Shown here: piece by piece, positions 43,042 to 52,093 of the stretch | How positions within the stretch are numbered: the first letter of the stretch is position 1 | Layout of the letters: every line of letters starts with the position of its first letter | Assembly: GCA_040221055.1 (NCBI GenBank) | Contig: JAVJVN010000015.1 | Coordinates: 87,511 to 151,510, forward strand | Direction of reading: 5' to 3' | Source: Rhodothermales bacterium | Lineage (GTDB): Bacteria; Bacteroidota; Rhodothermia; Rhodothermales; UBA10348 | DNA: 64,000 nucleotides | Position numbers and translations under genes: made by a program | The notes under the pieces: model-generated | Databases searched by the model: none | What the model was told of the DNA's origin: nothing | Seen by the model: only the letters and a program-made list of their open reading frames with translations

Positions 43042-45012
43042 ATGAACCGTCTTCTCCATATCGTTCTCGCCGCGCTCATCCTCGGCTCGGCGAGCGCCCG
43101 CGCACAGACAGCGGTCATCCCGGCCGCCGAGGATACATGGATTGACGCGGTGGCCCCGACCGTCGACAACAGCGCCCAGTCCATCCTGGAGGCCGACGGG
43201 GATCCCCTGGCGGTCACCCTCCTCCGCTGGGACCTCACCAGCATTCCTTCCCCTGCATTCGTTTTGGATGCGCGCATCCGCGTGCGGCTCACGAACGGCT
43301 CGGTCGATGCATTCCACCTCTACGGCCTCCCCGAACCCTGGGACGCGGCCGAGCCCACCGATGCGTCGCGACGGGGCATTGTCCCCCTGGGTGTGTTGAC
43401 GGCCCCCTCATCGGGGACGCACTTCATCGAACTGACCGACGCGGGCCTGCAGGTGGTCCAATTCTGGCTCGACCGGCCGGAAAAGAACTTCGGGCTGGTC
43501 CTGGCGCCCGCCGGACAGGGTACTGACGGGATCGAACTGGCGTCCTCCGAGGCCGCCTCGGCCGATATCCGGCCGGCCCTCGAACTTGAATACGTAACCT
43601 CACAGGTTACATTTGAGAACCGGCCCCCGGATGGCCTGGTGACCGTGGACCGGCCGTCGGGCAGCGCCCCGTTGACCGTCCGCTTCGACGCCACCGCATC
43701 GGTCGACCCGGAAGGCGGGTCGGTCACCGCCGAATGGACGTTCCCGGATGGCACGACGGCCACCGGAGCCACCACATCGTACGTGTTTTCAGCGCCGGGT
43801 GCAGCCGAGGTCACCGTCCGGTTGACCGACGCCCTCGGTGCCACGACGGTCCTGTCCCTTCCCGTTGATGTCCGCGAGCCGAACACCGTCACGGGCGCAC
43901 TCGTGAATGGTGTGAACGGATACGACGGCATGACGGACACCAAGATCAAGGCCGACGCGCCCACCACGGCGCACGGGGCCGACCCGAACCTGGAGGTCGA
44001 CGGCGACCCGGACTACGCCACGCTCCTGCGCTGGGACCTGACCGGGATTCCGGCAGGCGTGACCATTACCGGCGCCGCCATGGACGTGCAGATTTCGAAT
44101 ACCAGCGGGGATGCCTATCCGGTCTACGCGCTGCTCCGGCCATGGAATGAAATGCAGGCAACCTGGGAAGTGGCCGCGGAAGGCGTGCCCTGGGCGGTCC
44201 CGGGCGCGCAGGGACCAACGGATCGCTCGGCGGTCGTGGTGGCGGAGTACCGGCCAACGACCACAGGTCCCCGTTCGCTGACCTTCAACGAGGACGGGGT
44301 GGCCCTCTTCCAGCAGTGGGTGGACCATCCGGAAACGAATTTCGGCGTGATCGCGCAGGAGTTCGATCGCGCGGCGGATGGCGTGGATTTCTTCTCGTCG
44401 GACCATCCCGACATTGCGGTCCGTCCCGTGCTCCGCCTGTCCTGGGTCGTACCGGAACCGCCACCGGCCCTCGGACCGCCCCCGCTCGGCCTGTTGGCCG
44501 TGCCCGGCAATGCGCCCGGGGCATGGTCATTCACGGCCACGACATCGCCCGACGCCGCGGTGACGTGGATGATCGGCGATGAAACGCAGGCGGGGCTCGG
44601 CGCATCGGCCACCTTTGACGGCGCGGGCGTGCACGTGGTGCGGGCCACCGCAAGCCGGCCAGACGGGGGTTTGAGCGTCGCATCGACCAGTATCCGGCTG
44701 GAAGCGGGCCGCTGGCCGCCAGTGGACCTGGGCATCCAGAAACCGCTCGGCGTGGACATCCTGTCCGTCTATCCGAATCCGTCACGCACGCTCGGCACGG
44801 CGCGGGTGGCGTTGCCGTCCGACGACACCGTGGAGCTGTCCCTGCACGATGTGTTGGGCCGCCGGGTGTGGTCCGGGGTGTTCACGACGGGGCCGGAGGA
44901 CATCCGTGAGGTCGCGCTGCCGGTGGACCGGTTGGCTCGGGGAACGTACGTATTGTTTGCGCAGTCCCGGGGCGGCAAGGGCACGGATTCGCATGTGATG
45001 GCGGTGCAGTGA
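43042..45012 (+). CDS. secreted DNRLRE/PKD-domain protein with T9SS sorting domain
   Basis: A 656-residue protein with signal peptide (HIVLAALILGSASARAQ). Domain order: DNRLRE-type beta-sandwich at about 25-185 (EDTWIDAVAPTVDNSAQSI, LLRWDLTSIPSPAFV), a PKD domain at about 190-283 (APLTVRFDATASVDPEGGSV), a second DNRLRE domain at about 292-475 (TKIKADAPTTAHGADPNLEV), a short PKD-like module, and a T9SS type A sorting domain at about 575-656 (VDILSVYPNPSRTLGTARV ... RGTYVLFAQ). DNRLRE and PKD domains are common in surface glycan-binding and cell-adhesion proteins. No catalytic domain is evident, so it is likely a binding or structural surface protein. Confidence 0.85.
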   Translation: MNRLLHIVLAALILGSASARAQTAVIPAAEDTWIDAVAPTVDNSAQSILEADGDPLAVTLLRWDLTSIPSPAFVLDARIRVRLTNGSVDAFHLYGLPEPWDAAEPTDASRRGIVPLGVLTAPSSGTHFIELTDAGLQVVQFWLDRPEKNFGLVLAPAGQGTDGIELASSEAASADIRPALELEYVTSQVTFENRPPDGLVTVDRPSGSAPLTVRFDATASVDPEGGSVTAEWTFPDGTTATGATTSYVFSAPGAAEVTVRLTDALGATTVLSLPVDVREPNTVTGALVNGVNGYDGMTDTKIKADAPTTAHGADPNLEVDGDPDYATLLRWDLTGIPAGVTITGAAMDVQISNTSGDAYPVYALLRPWNEMQATWEVAAEGVPWAVPGAQGPTDRSAVVVAEYRPTTTGPRSLTFNEDGVALFQQWVDHPETNFGVIAQEFDRAADGVDFFSSDHPDIAVRPVLRLSWVVPEPPPALGPPPLGLLAVPGNAPGAWSFTATTSPDAAVTWMIGDETQAGLGASATFDGAGVHVVRATASRPDGGLSVASTSIRLEAGRWPPVDLGIQKPLGVDILSVYPNPSRTLGTARVALPSDDTVELSLHDVLGRRVWSGVFTTGPEDIREVALPVDRLARGTYVLFAQSRGGKGTDSHVMAVQ

Positions 45013-45014
45013 GT

Positions 45015-45062
45015 GGTTCGGGCGTGGATTATACCAGGTCGGGATGGGTTCGGGCGTGGATT
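45015..45062. repeat. 16-bp direct repeat between convergent genes
   Basis: GGTTCGGGCGTGGATT is found at 45015-45030 and 45047-45062, 32 bp apart, in the 59-bp gap between the surface-protein stop and the TauE stop. There is no hairpin or T-run, so a terminator role is not apparent. It may be a simple local duplication. Confidence 0.4.
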
Positions 45063-45071
45063 GAGGGGATT

Positions 45072-45848
45072 TCAGAATTCGGAGAGGAACTTGATGGCGG
45101 CCAGCGCCACCATGACAATGAGCAGCCGGTGGATCCAGACGTCGGCGTGGGGCATGGGGACAATGTACTTGACGCCCAGCCAGGCTCCGATGGACTGGAA
45201 GAAGGCCATGGCCAGGCCGTATCCGAAATGAACCTGGTCGTACCACAGGAAGATGGCGAGCGTGGGCAGGCCGTAGGCGGCCACGATAAGCAGTTTGACG
45301 GCGTTGCCGCTTGAGAGCGTGTAGCGCGAAATGAGCACCAGCGCGGCCAGCAGGAAGATGCCGACGCCAGCCTGGATGAACCCGCCGTAGACCCCGATCA
45401 GGAAGAACACGACAACGGCCACGGGCGATCGGCTGCGCTCCAGGGAGACCGGCATCTCGTGGATCCAGCGCGAGGGCCGGGCCACCAGGATGACCAGCAT
45501 GACCAGCATGAGCACGCCCAGCACCAGGTTCATGGTCTCTGCGTCCAGGCCCACCGCAATACGTGAGCCGACCAGCGCTCCCGCGAGGGCGCTGACCACG
45601 GGACGAGAGGCACCGTCCAGGTTCATGCGCCCCGTCCCCCGGTAGGTGGCGAGTCCGGTTACGGTCTGCAGGATGACGCCAATCCGGTTCGTGCCGTTCG
45701 CCACCGGGGCCGGCAGGCCGCAGATGAACACGAATATGGGCAAGGTGATAAGCGATCCGCTCCCCGCGAGGGTGTTGACGCCCCCCGTCACCACACCGGC
45801 CACGGCGAACAGGACCATGTTCCACACGGAAAGGTCGATTTCCCACAC
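45072..45848 (-). CDS. sulfite exporter TauE/SafE family protein
   Basis: A 258-residue membrane protein with about eight helices. The family motifs are present twice in the usual inverted repeat: VVTGGVNTLAGSGSLITLP in the first half and GVYGGFIQAGVGIFLLAALV in the second, along with NGTNRIGVI. The TauE/SafE family exports organosulfonates, sulfite or related anions, and the substrate cannot be inferred. It begins two bases after the stop of the MscS-type channel gene on the same strand, suggesting co-transcription. Confidence 0.85.
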   Translation of the reverse strand: MWEIDLSVWNMVLFAVAGVVTGGVNTLAGSGSLITLPIFVFICGLPAPVANGTNRIGVILQTVTGLATYRGTGRMNLDGASRPVVSALAGALVGSRIAVGLDAETMNLVLGVLMLVMLVILVARPSRWIHEMPVSLERSRSPVAVVVFFLIGVYGGFIQAGVGIFLLAALVLISRYTLSSGNAVKLLIVAAYGLPTLAIFLWYDQVHFGYGLAMAFFQSIGAWLGVKYIVPMPHADVWIHRLLIVMVALAAIKFLSEF

Positions 45849-45850
45849 GA

Positions 45851-46888
45851 TCAGCGCGGCCCCCAGGGCATGTCCTTCAGGGCCTTGGCCCCATCGATGA
45901 ACAGCTGCAGATGCGGGAACGGAATCTCGATGCCCGCCTCACGCAGCGCGTAGAACACCTTCTCGGTGTACTCGAACCGGATGGGGACCTCGTTCGCGGT
46001 TTCGTGCACGTAGAAGCGCAGCGCCATGTCCACGCTGGAATTGTTGAGCTGCGTGACGGCCACGCTCGGCGGGGGGTCTTCCAGGATCCGCTTGTCTCCC
46101 TCGATGGTGGCCAGCACGACGCGACGGGCTTCATCCGGCGCTTCCTTGTAGGCAATCCCGAACATCACCTCTATCCGGAGCAGTCCCCGGATGGAGTGGT
46201 TCACGAGCTTCTGGTTGATCATGAGCATGTTGGGCATGACCATGACCTCGTTATTCAGCGTGCGGAGACGCGTGGAGCGGAGTGTGATTTCCTGGACGGT
46301 CCCGTAGGTCCCGTTCACGTCCACCTGGTCCCCCACCCGGAACGGACGATCAATCAGGATGGTCATCCCGGAGATGAAGTTCTCCAGGCTGTCCTTGGCG
46401 GCAAAGCCGAGAGCAATACCCGCAATCGAGAGACCCGCCAGCAGCGCCGTCACATTCACCCCGAACTGCGCCAATACCATGATGATGATGAATGTCCAGG
46501 CAACAACCGTCATGGTCTTGAGGACGAGGCTTTCCAGCCCCTTGTCCACGCTCGTGCTGCCTCGCAATCCCCGCTCGGTGGCCTTTCGGATGAGCCGGTA
46601 GACCAGGTACATGAGCACCAGGACCAGCGTGGCGCTGACAAAATCCGGGATGAAGCGGATGAGCAGGAATTGCCAGACCCCCTCCACGCGACTCAACGCA
46701 CCTTCCACATCCCCCGAGAGCAGCATGGATACCGTATTTCCGACGTCGCGGCCAATGGCGCCAATGGTATCCAGCGAGTCGGCGGCGGCAGATTCGGCCA
46801 GCAGCGTAGAATCGGAAAGCGCCGCGGAGTCCGGCGCAGCGAGTTGTCGTGCGAGCGAGTCCTGGAGCGTCGCGTCCTGGAATGGCAT
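45851..46888 (-). CDS. MscS-type mechanosensitive ion channel
   Basis: A 345-residue protein. An unusual N-terminal soluble stretch of about 85 residues rich in Ser, Asp and Ala (LAAPDSAALSDSTLLAESAA) precedes two to three helices. The pore helix LLAGLSIAGIALGFAAKDSLENF with the conserved glycine and alanine pattern leads into the MscS beta domain (ILIDRPFRVGDQVDVNGTYGTVQEI) and the alpha-beta C-domain. Such channels release osmolytes when membrane tension rises, which fits the compatible-solute gene nearby. It is divergent from a second MscS gene across a 58-bp gap. Confidence 0.92.
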   Translation of the reverse strand: MPFQDATLQDSLARQLAAPDSAALSDSTLLAESAAADSLDTIGAIGRDVGNTVSMLLSGDVEGALSRVEGVWQFLLIRFIPDFVSATLVLVLMYLVYRLIRKATERGLRGSTSVDKGLESLVLKTMTVVAWTFIIIMVLAQFGVNVTALLAGLSIAGIALGFAAKDSLENFISGMTILIDRPFRVGDQVDVNGTYGTVQEITLRSTRLRTLNNEVMVMPNMLMINQKLVNHSIRGLLRIEVMFGIAYKEAPDEARRVVLATIEGDKRILEDPPPSVAVTQLNNSSVDMALRFYVHETANEVPIRFEYTEKVFYALREAGIEIPFPHLQLFIDGAKALKDMPWGPR

Positions 46889-46915
46889 GTGGGTGTCGGT
46901 CGTGCGGATTGAACG

Positions 46916-46941
46916 TTGACAGTATACAACACACTATATTG
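46916..46941 (+). promoter_or_regulatory. possible promoter of the plus-strand MscS gene
   Basis: TTGACA (46916-46921) and TATATTG (46935-46941) lie in the 58-bp gap between the divergent MscS genes. The 13-base spacing between them is short for either sigma70 or Bacteroidota promoters, so one of the two boxes may be accidental. A start near here would favour ATG 46962 or 46971 over 46947 for the downstream gene. Confidence 0.3.
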
Positions 46942-46946
46942 CCTCC

Positions 46947-47990
46947 ATGCAATCCTGCAACATGGCATCCATGCAAATCCGCGTCGTACTGCTGCTCGTC
47001 GTGCTCATCGCCGGTCTGTGGATCGTGCCGTTCCGGGCCGCTGCGCAGACCGCTGGCGAATCCGGAACAGCCGTGGCCACCGCCGATACCACGGATGCGG
47101 CGCGCCTGGCAGCGGCATTGTCCGAACTGGCATCCGCCATCCAGGGCTACACCGAGGCCACCACGGCCGCGAACGATCCGGCGCCGGTCACCCTGGGTGA
47201 GGCCCGGGGTGCAGCGCAGGACTACGGGCTCCGGGTCTTCTGGACCCTTGTGGTATTCCTGCTGACCTACTTCGTCGTCCGGATCCTGACATGGATCCTG
47301 GACAAATTGGCCGAAAGCAGCGCCAAACGGCGTTTGCTGTTCAAGCGCCTGGTCCCGATTTCCCGGATTTTCCTGTGGGCGTTCGCGGTATTCGTGGTCG
47401 TCCGCGTGGTGTTCGATGTGGATGCGCAGGGCCTGCTGGCCGCCACGGCTGCGTTGGGCGTGGCCGTCGGATTTGCCGCACAGGACCTGCTGAAGAATAT
47501 TTTCGGGGGCCTGGTCATCATTTCGGACCGGCCGTTCCAGGTGGGCGACAAGATCAGCGTGGGCGGCACATACGGCGAAGTGACCGCCATCGGGTTGCGC
47601 TCCACCCGCATTGTGACCCCGGACGACAACCTGGTGACCGTGCCCAACGCGCAGGTCGTGGACGGTCAGGTGGCCAACGCCAATGCCGGCGCACTGGACT
47701 GCCAGGTGGTCACGGATCTGTACCTGCCGGCGTGGGTGGACGAACAACACGCGAAGAAGATTGCGTACGATGCGGCGGCCAGTTCCCGGTACGTGTACCG
47801 CAACAAGCCCATCGTGGTGATCGTGCTCGACGAGTGGGACAAGGATCCGGTGACACACCTGAAAGTGAAGGCCTATGTCATCGATACGCGTCACGAATTC
47901 CTGCTCATGAGCGACATCACGGAGCGGGCCCGTGCGGCCTTCCGCGAGGCCGGTCTCTTCTGGGATGCGGAGGCGACCGACCATGCGTAA
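46947..47990 (+). CDS. MscS-family mechanosensitive channel, with signal peptide
   Basis: A protein of up to 347 residues with a signal peptide (VVLLLVVLIAGLWIVPFRAAAQ), a soluble periplasmic region of about 70 residues, then three helices. The pore helix reads LLAATAALGVAVGFAAQDLLKNIFGGLVII and the beta domain SDRPFQVGDKISVGGTYGEV. The C-domain (QVVTDLYLPAWVDEQHAKKI, VIDTRHEFLLMSDI) is typical. Starts at 46947, 46962 and 46971 are in frame; the last gives the cleanest signal peptide. Its last 8 bases overlap the start of the giant downstream gene, so the two are translationally coupled. Confidence 0.9.
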   Translation: MQSCNMASMQIRVVLLLVVLIAGLWIVPFRAAAQTAGESGTAVATADTTDAARLAAALSELASAIQGYTEATTAANDPAPVTLGEARGAAQDYGLRVFWTLVVFLLTYFVVRILTWILDKLAESSAKRRLLFKRLVPISRIFLWAFAVFVVVRVVFDVDAQGLLAATAALGVAVGFAAQDLLKNIFGGLVIISDRPFQVGDKISVGGTYGEVTAIGLRSTRIVTPDDNLVTVPNAQVVDGQVANANAGALDCQVVTDLYLPAWVDEQHAKKIAYDAAASSRYVYRNKPIVVIVLDEWDKDPVTHLKVKAYVIDTRHEFLLMSDITERARAAFREAGLFWDAEATDHA

Positions 47991-50900
47991 CCAACTGCTG
48001 GATGCGTACGATACGGCGACCAGCGATCTCCTGCGGAGCCTGGATGCGGCGCTCGATTCGGACGTGCGGCGTCCGCTGGTAGACCGGTACAGCACATTGG
48101 CCGAAGAAGTCGACCGGCTGCTGGACGGGTGGACGACCGACGTGCCGGAACGGCCGGCCGAAGCCGCTGAACGGGCCCGCACGGCGCATTCCGGGCTTAC
48201 GTCTTCCGTCCTCGTGCCCCTGGGCACGCATCTGGCCGATCAGGAACCGTTCATGGCCATCCAGACCCTGACGGCACGGACCCTGCACCGGCTGGAGCAG
48301 GCCGCTTCGGCCCTGCCGGCATCCGTCGTGATCGACGAACCGCCCTCCCTCCATGCACCGCTGAACGACGATCCGCTGGTCTGGCGCACCCGGAAGGCCC
48401 TGATCCGGCTCCGTCGGCGTCTTTTCGATGGAAAACGGAACGAGCCCTACGAACAGCACCTCCGCCCGCAGGGCCACGCCCTCACGCTGGCCACCCAGGC
48501 CGCACCGGACCGGATTGTCCCGCTCGTCCACGATGTGCTGGAGACGGTTCTCTGGACCACGGCCCACACGGAGCGGGAATTGACCGAAGCCTTTTATGCC
48601 CTGATGTCCCTGGAACGGACCGCCCGCCTGGCGGCCGGATCGGAGGAGCAGGGGCCGTTGACCGATGCATGGAAGGTGTGCCGTGAGCGACTGTCAGCGG
48701 CAGCCGCCGCCCTGAGGAACGCCGCCCGCGAACTGGCGGAGCATGGCACGCCCGGTGCCTGGACGGCTGCCGAAGTCGCCCTTGAGGAGGCCTTCCGGAC
48801 CCGCCTGGACCGGGACGACACCTTCATGGCCGTGGATATTCCGGAACGACGATCCCCGGCAGAGCACCGCGCCTGGCGCACACTGCAGGACCGGTCGGAA
48901 CGGAGCCGGACGTGGCTTGATCAGGTGGTCCAACGGTACCGTTTCTGTTCGCGCCTGGATGGATTCACCGACCAGGCCGTCGCCGCCCGGCAGCGCATCC
49001 TGGATCGGCTGGCGGCCGAGGCCGTGCACCCGTTCCAACGCTTGCATGAGGACGCCGCCGCCACGCTGGCGAAACTGGCCGAAGAAGTCGATGACGCCCT
49101 TGCGGCCCATGATGTTGCCGCGGCGCTCGGGTCCATCCGCGAGCGTGCCGTTGACGCCATTGACCGGAGCCTCCTGACCGGATTCATCCGGGACACGTTC
49201 GTGAATGCCATGTCCTCCATTCCGGCCGATGAGGCGTCCCGCCTGCTACCCGACCTGGAGGAGCCGACCGTGTTCCACCTGCACGGACTGGTTCCGGAGG
49301 ATGCCCGGGCGGTGGATATCCAGACTGAACCGCGTGCCGTGGACCTGGCCGATGTGGTCGAGGCGCTCGGGCAACCGCTCCTGGATGCGCTCCGCGGATG
49401 CATGCAGCCCCTGGTGGCCCGGCTGGACGACGTTCGCGCGGAAGACCGGGAAATCACGTCCATCATCCGCTTCAATATCGACTCGGCGCTGGAGTTGTTG
49501 GCGGATGCCGCGGGTGAGCGTTCCGGATCGGCGGATATCCGCGAACTGGCGCTGAAAGGCTTGACCCGCTCTTCCGATAGCCTCCTGGCCCAGGCCGATC
49601 GGATGCAGGATGCCCTTGACGCAACGGCCGCGCACATTACACGGGCCTTTGCCCAGGCAGGCACCCGGGTCCAGGAACGGGCGCGCGTCCAGCGGCAGGT
49701 GGACGAGTACCTGCTGGACTTGCGCGACCGGTTCGACACGGGCACACGCGGGGTGGTGGCGACGGCGGGGCGCCGCGCGCGGTGGACCCGTCTGATGACT
49801 CTCCGCTACGGTCGCCGCGCGCGGCGCCACGCCCAGCGCCTCATCCGGCTGGGCCGCGAAGCGGTGGGCGCCCCCGTCACGACCGGCCTGGAACGACAGG
49901 AAACCATCGAGGCCCTGCTGCGGCTGGATGAGGCGCTGGAGCGCGTCCCGGTCGTGTACCGACGGTTGTTCTCGTTCGCACCCGTCCAGGATGCCGACAT
50001 GCTTGTGGGACGCGTGGCCGACCGGGACGCCGTCGCCACCCACCGCCAACGTTGGGCGCGGGGCTTCACCCAGTCCCTCATGATCACGGCCCAGCCCGGC
50101 CAGGGCGTGACCTCTTTCCTGAACGTGCTCCGCAAGACCGTCTTCGAGGGCGATCGGCTGATGGCCATCAACCTTACGGAGCGTGTGTCATCTGAGGCCG
50201 CGCTGGTCGACATGCTGTGCCGGGAGCTGGGCCTGGAGGAGGCAACGTCCCGGACCCTCCGCGAACTGGCCCAGCACGTCCTTGCCGCCACCGCCGAGCC
50301 CTCCGACGCCGCCACCGCCGAGCCCATCCCCGTCGTCCTCATCGAGCACCTGGAGTTGCTGCTCCTCCGCGAAATCGGAGGCATGCGGCTGTTCTCGGAG
50401 TTCCTGTCCTTCATGTCGCAGACCGATTCGCGGGTCCTGTGGATCGGTACCTGCTCGGCATCGGCCTGGCAGGTGTTCGGCAAGGCGCAGCCCTCGGCCT
50501 CCGGTCTCGTGAACCACCATCCACTGTCGACATTGACGCGGGCCAGCCTGGAGAAGCTGGTCATGGGCCGGCATCGGCGCAGCGGCCTCTCCCTCCGCTT
50601 CCTGCCCCCCGCGAACCCGTCCACCCTGCTGAAACGCCGCATGCGCCGGGCCGACAGCGAAGAAGACGTACAGCGCATCCTGCAGGACGTGTATTTCGAG
50701 CGCTTGCACGACCACGTCGGGCCGAACATCCTGATGGCCCTCTTCTACTGGATCCGCTCCATCACGCCGAGCGTGGAGGAGGACACCATTGAAGTGGGCC
50801 GGTTCGAACCCATCAGTTTCCGCTTCCTGGCCGATCTGCCCGGCGAGCACATCCTCATGCTGAAAGCCCTGCTGGAGCATTTCACACTGACCGTTCCGGA

Positions 50901-51111
50901 GGCCGCCCGCGTGGCCTGGACCACCCGGGACGACGCCATGCAGATCTTCGAGGCGCTCGGAAACGCCCTGCTCATTGAGCCCTTCACCGACGAAAACCAG
51001 GCTTCACGCGACGCGTTTTCGACCGTCGACCCGACGCTTCCCTACCGCATACGGCCGCTCCTGGTGCATCCGGTGGTCACGTTCCTGCGCACGCGGAACA
51101 TAGTCCACTAG
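47983..51111 (+). CDS. 1042-residue protein with a degenerate P-loop ATPase domain, coupled to MscS
   Basis: Unrecognised large cytoplasmic protein (no signal peptide or clear membrane helix). Residues 1 to about 640 are helical and coiled-coil rich (many Arg, Glu, Leu and Ala). From about residue 650 a NTPase-like domain follows: the P-loop equivalent is AQPGQGVTSFLN (about 704-715), which lacks the catalytic lysine (Val at that position); a Walker B-like IPVVLIEHLELLLL is near residue 785, and WIGTCSASAWQVF a likely sensor-1 strand. The C-terminus (about 890-1042) is a helical, winged-helix-like region. The family resembles STAND or AAA ATPase proteins, but the missing lysine argues that it may bind rather than hydrolyse nucleotide. 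The 8-base overlap with the MscS channel gene suggests a channel regulator. Confidence 0.6.
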   Translation: MRNQLLDAYDTATSDLLRSLDAALDSDVRRPLVDRYSTLAEEVDRLLDGWTTDVPERPAEAAERARTAHSGLTSSVLVPLGTHLADQEPFMAIQTLTARTLHRLEQAASALPASVVIDEPPSLHAPLNDDPLVWRTRKALIRLRRRLFDGKRNEPYEQHLRPQGHALTLATQAAPDRIVPLVHDVLETVLWTTAHTERELTEAFYALMSLERTARLAAGSEEQGPLTDAWKVCRERLSAAAAALRNAARELAEHGTPGAWTAAEVALEEAFRTRLDRDDTFMAVDIPERRSPAEHRAWRTLQDRSERSRTWLDQVVQRYRFCSRLDGFTDQAVAARQRILDRLAAEAVHPFQRLHEDAAATLAKLAEEVDDALAAHDVAAALGSIRERAVDAIDRSLLTGFIRDTFVNAMSSIPADEASRLLPDLEEPTVFHLHGLVPEDARAVDIQTEPRAVDLADVVEALGQPLLDALRGCMQPLVARLDDVRAEDREITSIIRFNIDSALELLADAAGERSGSADIRELALKGLTRSSDSLLAQADRMQDALDATAAHITRAFAQAGTRVQERARVQRQVDEYLLDLRDRFDTGTRGVVATAGRRARWTRLMTLRYGRRARRHAQRLIRLGREAVGAPVTTGLERQETIEALLRLDEALERVPVVYRRLFSFAPVQDADMLVGRVADRDAVATHRQRWARGFTQSLMITAQPGQGVTSFLNVLRKTVFEGDRLMAINLTERVSSEAALVDMLCRELGLEEATSRTLRELAQHVLAATAEPSDAATAEPIPVVLIEHLELLLLREIGGMRLFSEFLSFMSQTDSRVLWIGTCSASAWQVFGKAQPSASGLVNHHPLSTLTRASLEKLVMGRHRRSGLSLRFLPPANPSTLLKRRMRRADSEEDVQRILQDVYFERLHDHVGPNILMALFYWIRSITPSVEEDTIEVGRFEPISFRFLADLPGEHILMLKALLEHFTLTVPEAARVAWTTRDDAMQIFEALGNALLIEPFTDENQASRDAFSTVDPTLPYRIRPLLVHPVVTFLRTRNIVH

Positions 51112-52070
51112 GCTCCCACGACGTGCTCCCGGTACCAGGCGTGCGTCCGACGGATGCCCTCCTCAAGGGACACCTCGGGGCGCCATCCCAGCGAAAACAG
51201 CCGTTCGACCGCCACCAATTTGCGCGGCGTGCCGTCGGGCTTCGACGTATCGAGCCAGATGGAGGATGAGCCACCCACCACACGCTGCACGAGTTCCGCC
51301 AGCTCCCGGATGGGAATGTCCTCCCCGCATCCCACGTTCATGAGTCCGTTCGGAGCGGCAGCGAAGAATGCATCTTCCGGCGTCTCCATGACGTGCACGA
51401 CGGCGCGCGCCATGTCATCCACATACAGGAATTCGCGGCGCGGCGTGCCCGTCCCCCACAGCACCACCTCCTCGCCCGTCCCGCGGGCCGCGTCAAACTT
51501 GCGGATGAGCGCCGGGAGGACGTGGCTGGACTGCAAATCGAAATTGTCGCCGGGGCCGTAGAGGTTGGTGGGCATGAGGCTCACGAAATCCACCCCGTGC
51601 TGCTTGCGCAGCGCCTCGCACATCTTGACGCCGGCAATCTTGGCAATGGCATACCACTCGTTCGTGGGCTCGAGCGGTCCGGTGAGCAGGTAGTCCTCCT
51701 TCAGCGGCTGGGGGGCCAGCTTCGGGTAGATGCACGTGCTCCCGAGGAAGACCAGACGCTTGACGCCCGTACGGAACGCCGCATGGATGACGTTCGACTG
51801 GATGTCCAGGTTCTCGAACAGGAAATCCGCCGGGTAGGTGTCGTTGGCCAGGATGCCTCCGACCTTGGCCGCGGCCAGCACCACGTATTCCGGTTGCTCA
51901 GCGTCGAAAAAAGCGTCCACGGCCGCGCGGTCGCGGAGGTCCAGTTCACCCCGGGTGCGGGTCAGGAGGTTCGTGTAGCCCTTGTGCGTCAGTTCGCGGC
52001 ACACGGCGCCACCCACCAGCCCACGATGGCCGGCCACGAAGATGGATGCGTCAGGAGTGGTCAGGTGCAT
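51108..52070 (-). CDS. fcl: GDP-L-fucose synthase
   Basis: Epimerase/reductase of the extended SDR family that makes GDP-L-fucose from GDP-4-keto-6-deoxy-D-mannose. The NADP-binding motif is FVAGHRGLVGGA (about 11-22), the catalytic triad Ser111 (FLGSTCIYPK), Tyr140 and Lys144 (NEWYAIAKIAGVKM), and the substrate-binding LMPTNLYGPGDNFD follows. At 320 residues it is of normal length. The partner gmd (GDP-mannose 4,6-dehydratase) is not in the window. Its end converges with the giant plus-strand gene by a 4-base overlap. Confidence 0.93.
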   Translation of the reverse strand: MHLTTPDASIFVAGHRGLVGGAVCRELTHKGYTNLLTRTRGELDLRDRAAVDAFFDAEQPEYVVLAAAKVGGILANDTYPADFLFENLDIQSNVIHAAFRTGVKRLVFLGSTCIYPKLAPQPLKEDYLLTGPLEPTNEWYAIAKIAGVKMCEALRKQHGVDFVSLMPTNLYGPGDNFDLQSSHVLPALIRKFDAARGTGEEVVLWGTGTPRREFLYVDDMARAVVHVMETPEDAFFAAAPNGLMNVGCGEDIPIRELAELVQRVVGGSSSIWLDTSKPDGTPRKLVAVERLFSLGWRPEVSLEEGIRRTHAWYREHVVGA

Positions 52071-52093
52071 GGTCAGGAATCAATTCGTTCTGT

